Assembly: GCF_030816615.1 (NCBI RefSeq) | Contig: NZ_JAUSYD010000001.1 | Location: 248,001 to 312,000, forward strand | Source of the DNA: Streptomyces sp. B1I3 | GTDB taxonomy: Bacteria; Actinomycetota; Actinomycetes; Streptomycetales; Streptomycetaceae | Length of the DNA: 64,000 nucleotides | Direction of reading: 5' to 3' | Part shown: positions 62,187 to 64,000 of the stretch, piece by piece | Layout: each line of letters opens with the position of its first letter | How positions within the stretch are numbered: the stretch's first letter is position 1 | Notes under the pieces: model-generated | The model's database searches: none | What the model was told of the DNA's origin: nothing | Seen by the model: only the letters and a program-made list of their open reading frames with translations | Program-made: the position numbers and the translations under genes

Positions 62187-63922
62187 CTATCCGCGGTGCC
62201 CGGAGGTGAGCGGGTCTCCGGCCTTGCGGACGGCCTCGGCGATCCATGCCATGGCCTCGGGCACGTCGTAGTTGCCGGCGTGGGGCTGGTTCCAGGCGAG
62301 CTGGTAGTCGACCTCCTTGACCTGCTTGTCCGCTTCGAGGGCCCGATCGAGGTTGATGGAGACGATGAACGAGGTGTCCCGGTCGCGGGTTCCGTTGCGG
62401 ACGTACCAGTTCGGCGCGGTATCGGCGCCGGTACCGATGAAGTCCATCGGGTTGATCAGGTGGATCTGGTCGTCGACGGTCGTGCTGCGCCTGCTGGTGT
62501 ACTGATCCCAGGTCAGGCCGGTGTCGTCGAGCCCGCTGCCGTCACCTGCGACGTCGTTGTGGTCCCAGCTGTACTCGGTGTAGTTCATGTACTTCTGGTT
62601 CGGAGGGCCGAAGAGGTTGGTCTCGGTGCCGCTGGTGGTGTCCCCGTTGACGCCCACGGCGTCGAAGGCGGGTGTCGTCTTGAGCCTGGCCTGGGTGACC
62701 ACGAACGCGAGGTACTTCTTCATGTCGAGCGACCGCACCTTGTCGGTGCTGTTGTCGACGTCGATCCAGTCGTTGACGTACGACTTGGTGGTCGGCGGGC
62801 TTCCGAAGCCGCCGGACTGGATGTCGAAGGTGCTGCCGATCGCCGGGATCGTGTGGGCGGCGTCGCCCTTCATGTACGTTTCCGCGGAGTTGATGACCTC
62901 CTGCTCGATGGTGTCGATCATGTTCGCCGCGGTGAGCCGGGAGCCGTCGGGGTTGTGCAACCCGAGGCTGTTCTCGTACACCGGGAACTGGGCTGCGATC
63001 GCGGCCGCGTCCTCGGGCGAGGTGTTCTCGCCGGTCTCGTCGCGGGTGCCGAGTATGTTGTACAGCCACTCGTAAGCCCTGTCGGCGTTGCCGAGGTCGG
63101 TGATCGGGCAGTATGCGTTCACGGCGAAGACGTCGTCGCGGAGGGTGCTGTGCCCCTTGCCGTCGACGCCGGCGGCACCGATCCGGGCGAGGTAGGGTCG
63201 TACTCGCCGCTGTTGCCGGAGGCCCCCAGGATCGACACCAGAGCACCGCCGCCGCTGGTGCCGTTGACGGCGATGCGCTCGGCGCTACCAGGCATAGTGG
63301 TGTCGTTGAGGCGTAGATAGCGGACGGCGGCCTTGGCGTCGACCACCGCCGCAGGGGCCTTGCCGGGGGACGAGCCATCGGCACCCACCAGTCCACGGCT
63401 TCGGTCGGCGACGTCGACGAAGACGTAGCCGGCCTTCAGCGCAGCGCCGACGGTGCTCGTCGAGCTGTTGTAGGACGCACCTCCGGTCACGCTCGCCTTG
63501 ATGTAACTGGCCATCCAGCCGCTGTTGTTCACCGCGAAGTAGATCGGTGCCCGCTGGTTGCCGAAGGCGCTCTCGGGCACGAACACGTTCATGCTCTGGT
63601 AGCCGCAGGCGGTGTTGGAGATCGTGGTGCTGCCGCCGCCGGGACCGCCGGGCTGCTGTGCCGCCGCCGCGACCGGCTTGGCGACGTAACAGATCTCCTT
63701 GTACGCACGCACGTTCATCGGCTGACCGTCGACGGTCACGCTGATCGTCGTGTACGCGGCGGAGTCGAAGGCCAGCGCGGCGTCCTCCGGGTCCGCGGCA
63801 TGGATGTGGCTCCGTGGCGGGGCCGCCCCGGAAGCCGCCGCGACGGAAGCCGGGAACGCGAGCGAGGTGAGGGCGAGTGAGCCCGCGACCGCCATGCCTC
63901 TCAGGAGGCGCTTGCGGATCAC
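62187..63922 (-). pseudogene. secreted tannase-like (subtype B) esterase, interrupted by a single frameshift
   Basis: The upstream piece (GTG at 63922, or ATG at 63994) has a signal RLLRGMAVAGSLALTSLAFP, YKEICYVAKPVAAAAQ, NNSGWMASYIKASVTGGASY and the elbow RIAVNGTSGGGALVSILGAS with the catalytic Ser. It runs out of frame after NSGEYDP near 63195. The neighbouring frame continues PYLARIGAAGVDGKGHSTL, RDDVFAVNAYCPITDLGNAD and on to NQPHAGNYDVPEAMAWIAEA with the likely catalytic His, ending at 62187. One C lost from a run at 63195-63197 explains the break. Rejoined, it is ~578 residues and complete. It would cleave galloyl or related phenolic esters. Either a recent mutation or a sequencing error. 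Confidence 0.82.
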
Positions 63923-64000
63923 AGGACGCCCGGCCCGAACACCCGCGGGGTGTTCGCGTGCGTCGCGCCCGAAGAACACCGAGAGCCGCTGCATAGGGTC

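Noticed and set aside
1..64000. CRISPR arrays, tRNA/rRNA genes, prophage, integrase/attachment sites or a complete secondary-metabolite cluster
   Set aside because: No regularly spaced repeats, no tRNA-like cloverleaf followed by an integrase, no phage structural genes and no PKS/NRPS/terpene core genes were seen by reading both strands.

Overview
The window is high-GC DNA (roughly 70% G+C) with very strong third-position G/C bias, many GTG starts and long antisense shadow frames. The proteins are typical of actinomycetes and fit Streptomyces or a close relative: a mycothiol-type DinB/maleylpyruvate-isomerase protein, DUF5133, DUF6328, a GPP34 protein, a DUF1906 secreted protein, GH76 and CE2 hydrolases, and AraC, LysR, MerR and TetR regulators. 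No rRNA, tRNA, CRISPR array or core replication/translation gene is visible. At least eleven decayed genes, a transposase remnant and many single-gene units suggest an accessory, arm-like region of a linear chromosome (inference).

Layout. 1-1347: 3' part of a covalent-flavin-type cholesterol oxidase relative. 1832-4460: MerR regulator divergent from a double alpha/beta-hydrolase fusion, with a textbook 19-bp-spacer MerR promoter between them. 4785-5717: cupin protein and a hydrolase relic. 6003-6639: an apparently non-coding transcription unit with a vegetative-type promoter and a perfect 32-bp palindromic terminator. 6669-9559: three minus-strand hypothetical genes (one DUF1963) beside a broken DUF6000 gene. 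9906-12458: an 850-aa secreted Cys-containing protein, followed by a terminator, a broken IS630-type transposase, a histidine phosphatase relative and a mycothiol-enzyme-fold protein. 14882-29162: scattered stand-alone genes (AraC, glyoxalase-like, CE2/SGNH esterase, poly-gamma-glutamate hydrolase, DHFR-like, DUF5133, DUF6328, GPP34, GNAT, DinB) mixed with pseudogenes of quinone oxidoreductase, sigma factor and LuxR type. 29478-31984: secreted GH76 and a LysE exporter.

32348-35524 looks like an antibiotic-resistance island: a TetR regulator divergent from a decayed ABC-F gene, an intact Vat-type streptogramin acetyltransferase and an intact macrolide glycosyltransferase. 35993-45718 carries oxidoreductases (zinc-type quinone reductase, FAD monooxygenase, aldo/keto reductase, zinc alcohol dehydrogenase), a GlxA-type AraC regulator, a small HTH/STAS pair, and relics of an aldo/keto reductase, NTF2-like protein, SDR and aminoglycoside-phosphotransferase-like protein.

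45821-57895 is the best-organised region. A LysR regulator diverges from a tightly packed run: FAH-family hydrolase, cyclase, FAD monooxygenase, ACMSD-like amidohydrolase, extradiol (VOC) dioxygenase, second FAH-family hydrolase, SDR, and 3-oxoacid CoA-transferase A and B. Several junctions are GTGA or TGATG overlaps. A convergent MFS exporter and its own divergent LysR follow. Together they read as an aromatic ring hydroxylation, meta-cleavage, hydrolysis and CoA-activation pathway for a substrate I cannot name.

The right end (58148-64000) holds a DUF1838 protein, a DUF1906 glycoside-hydrolase-like secreted protein, a secreted PET-hydrolase-like alpha/beta hydrolase with an extra N-terminal beta domain, and a secreted tannase-like esterase interrupted by one apparent single-base deletion.
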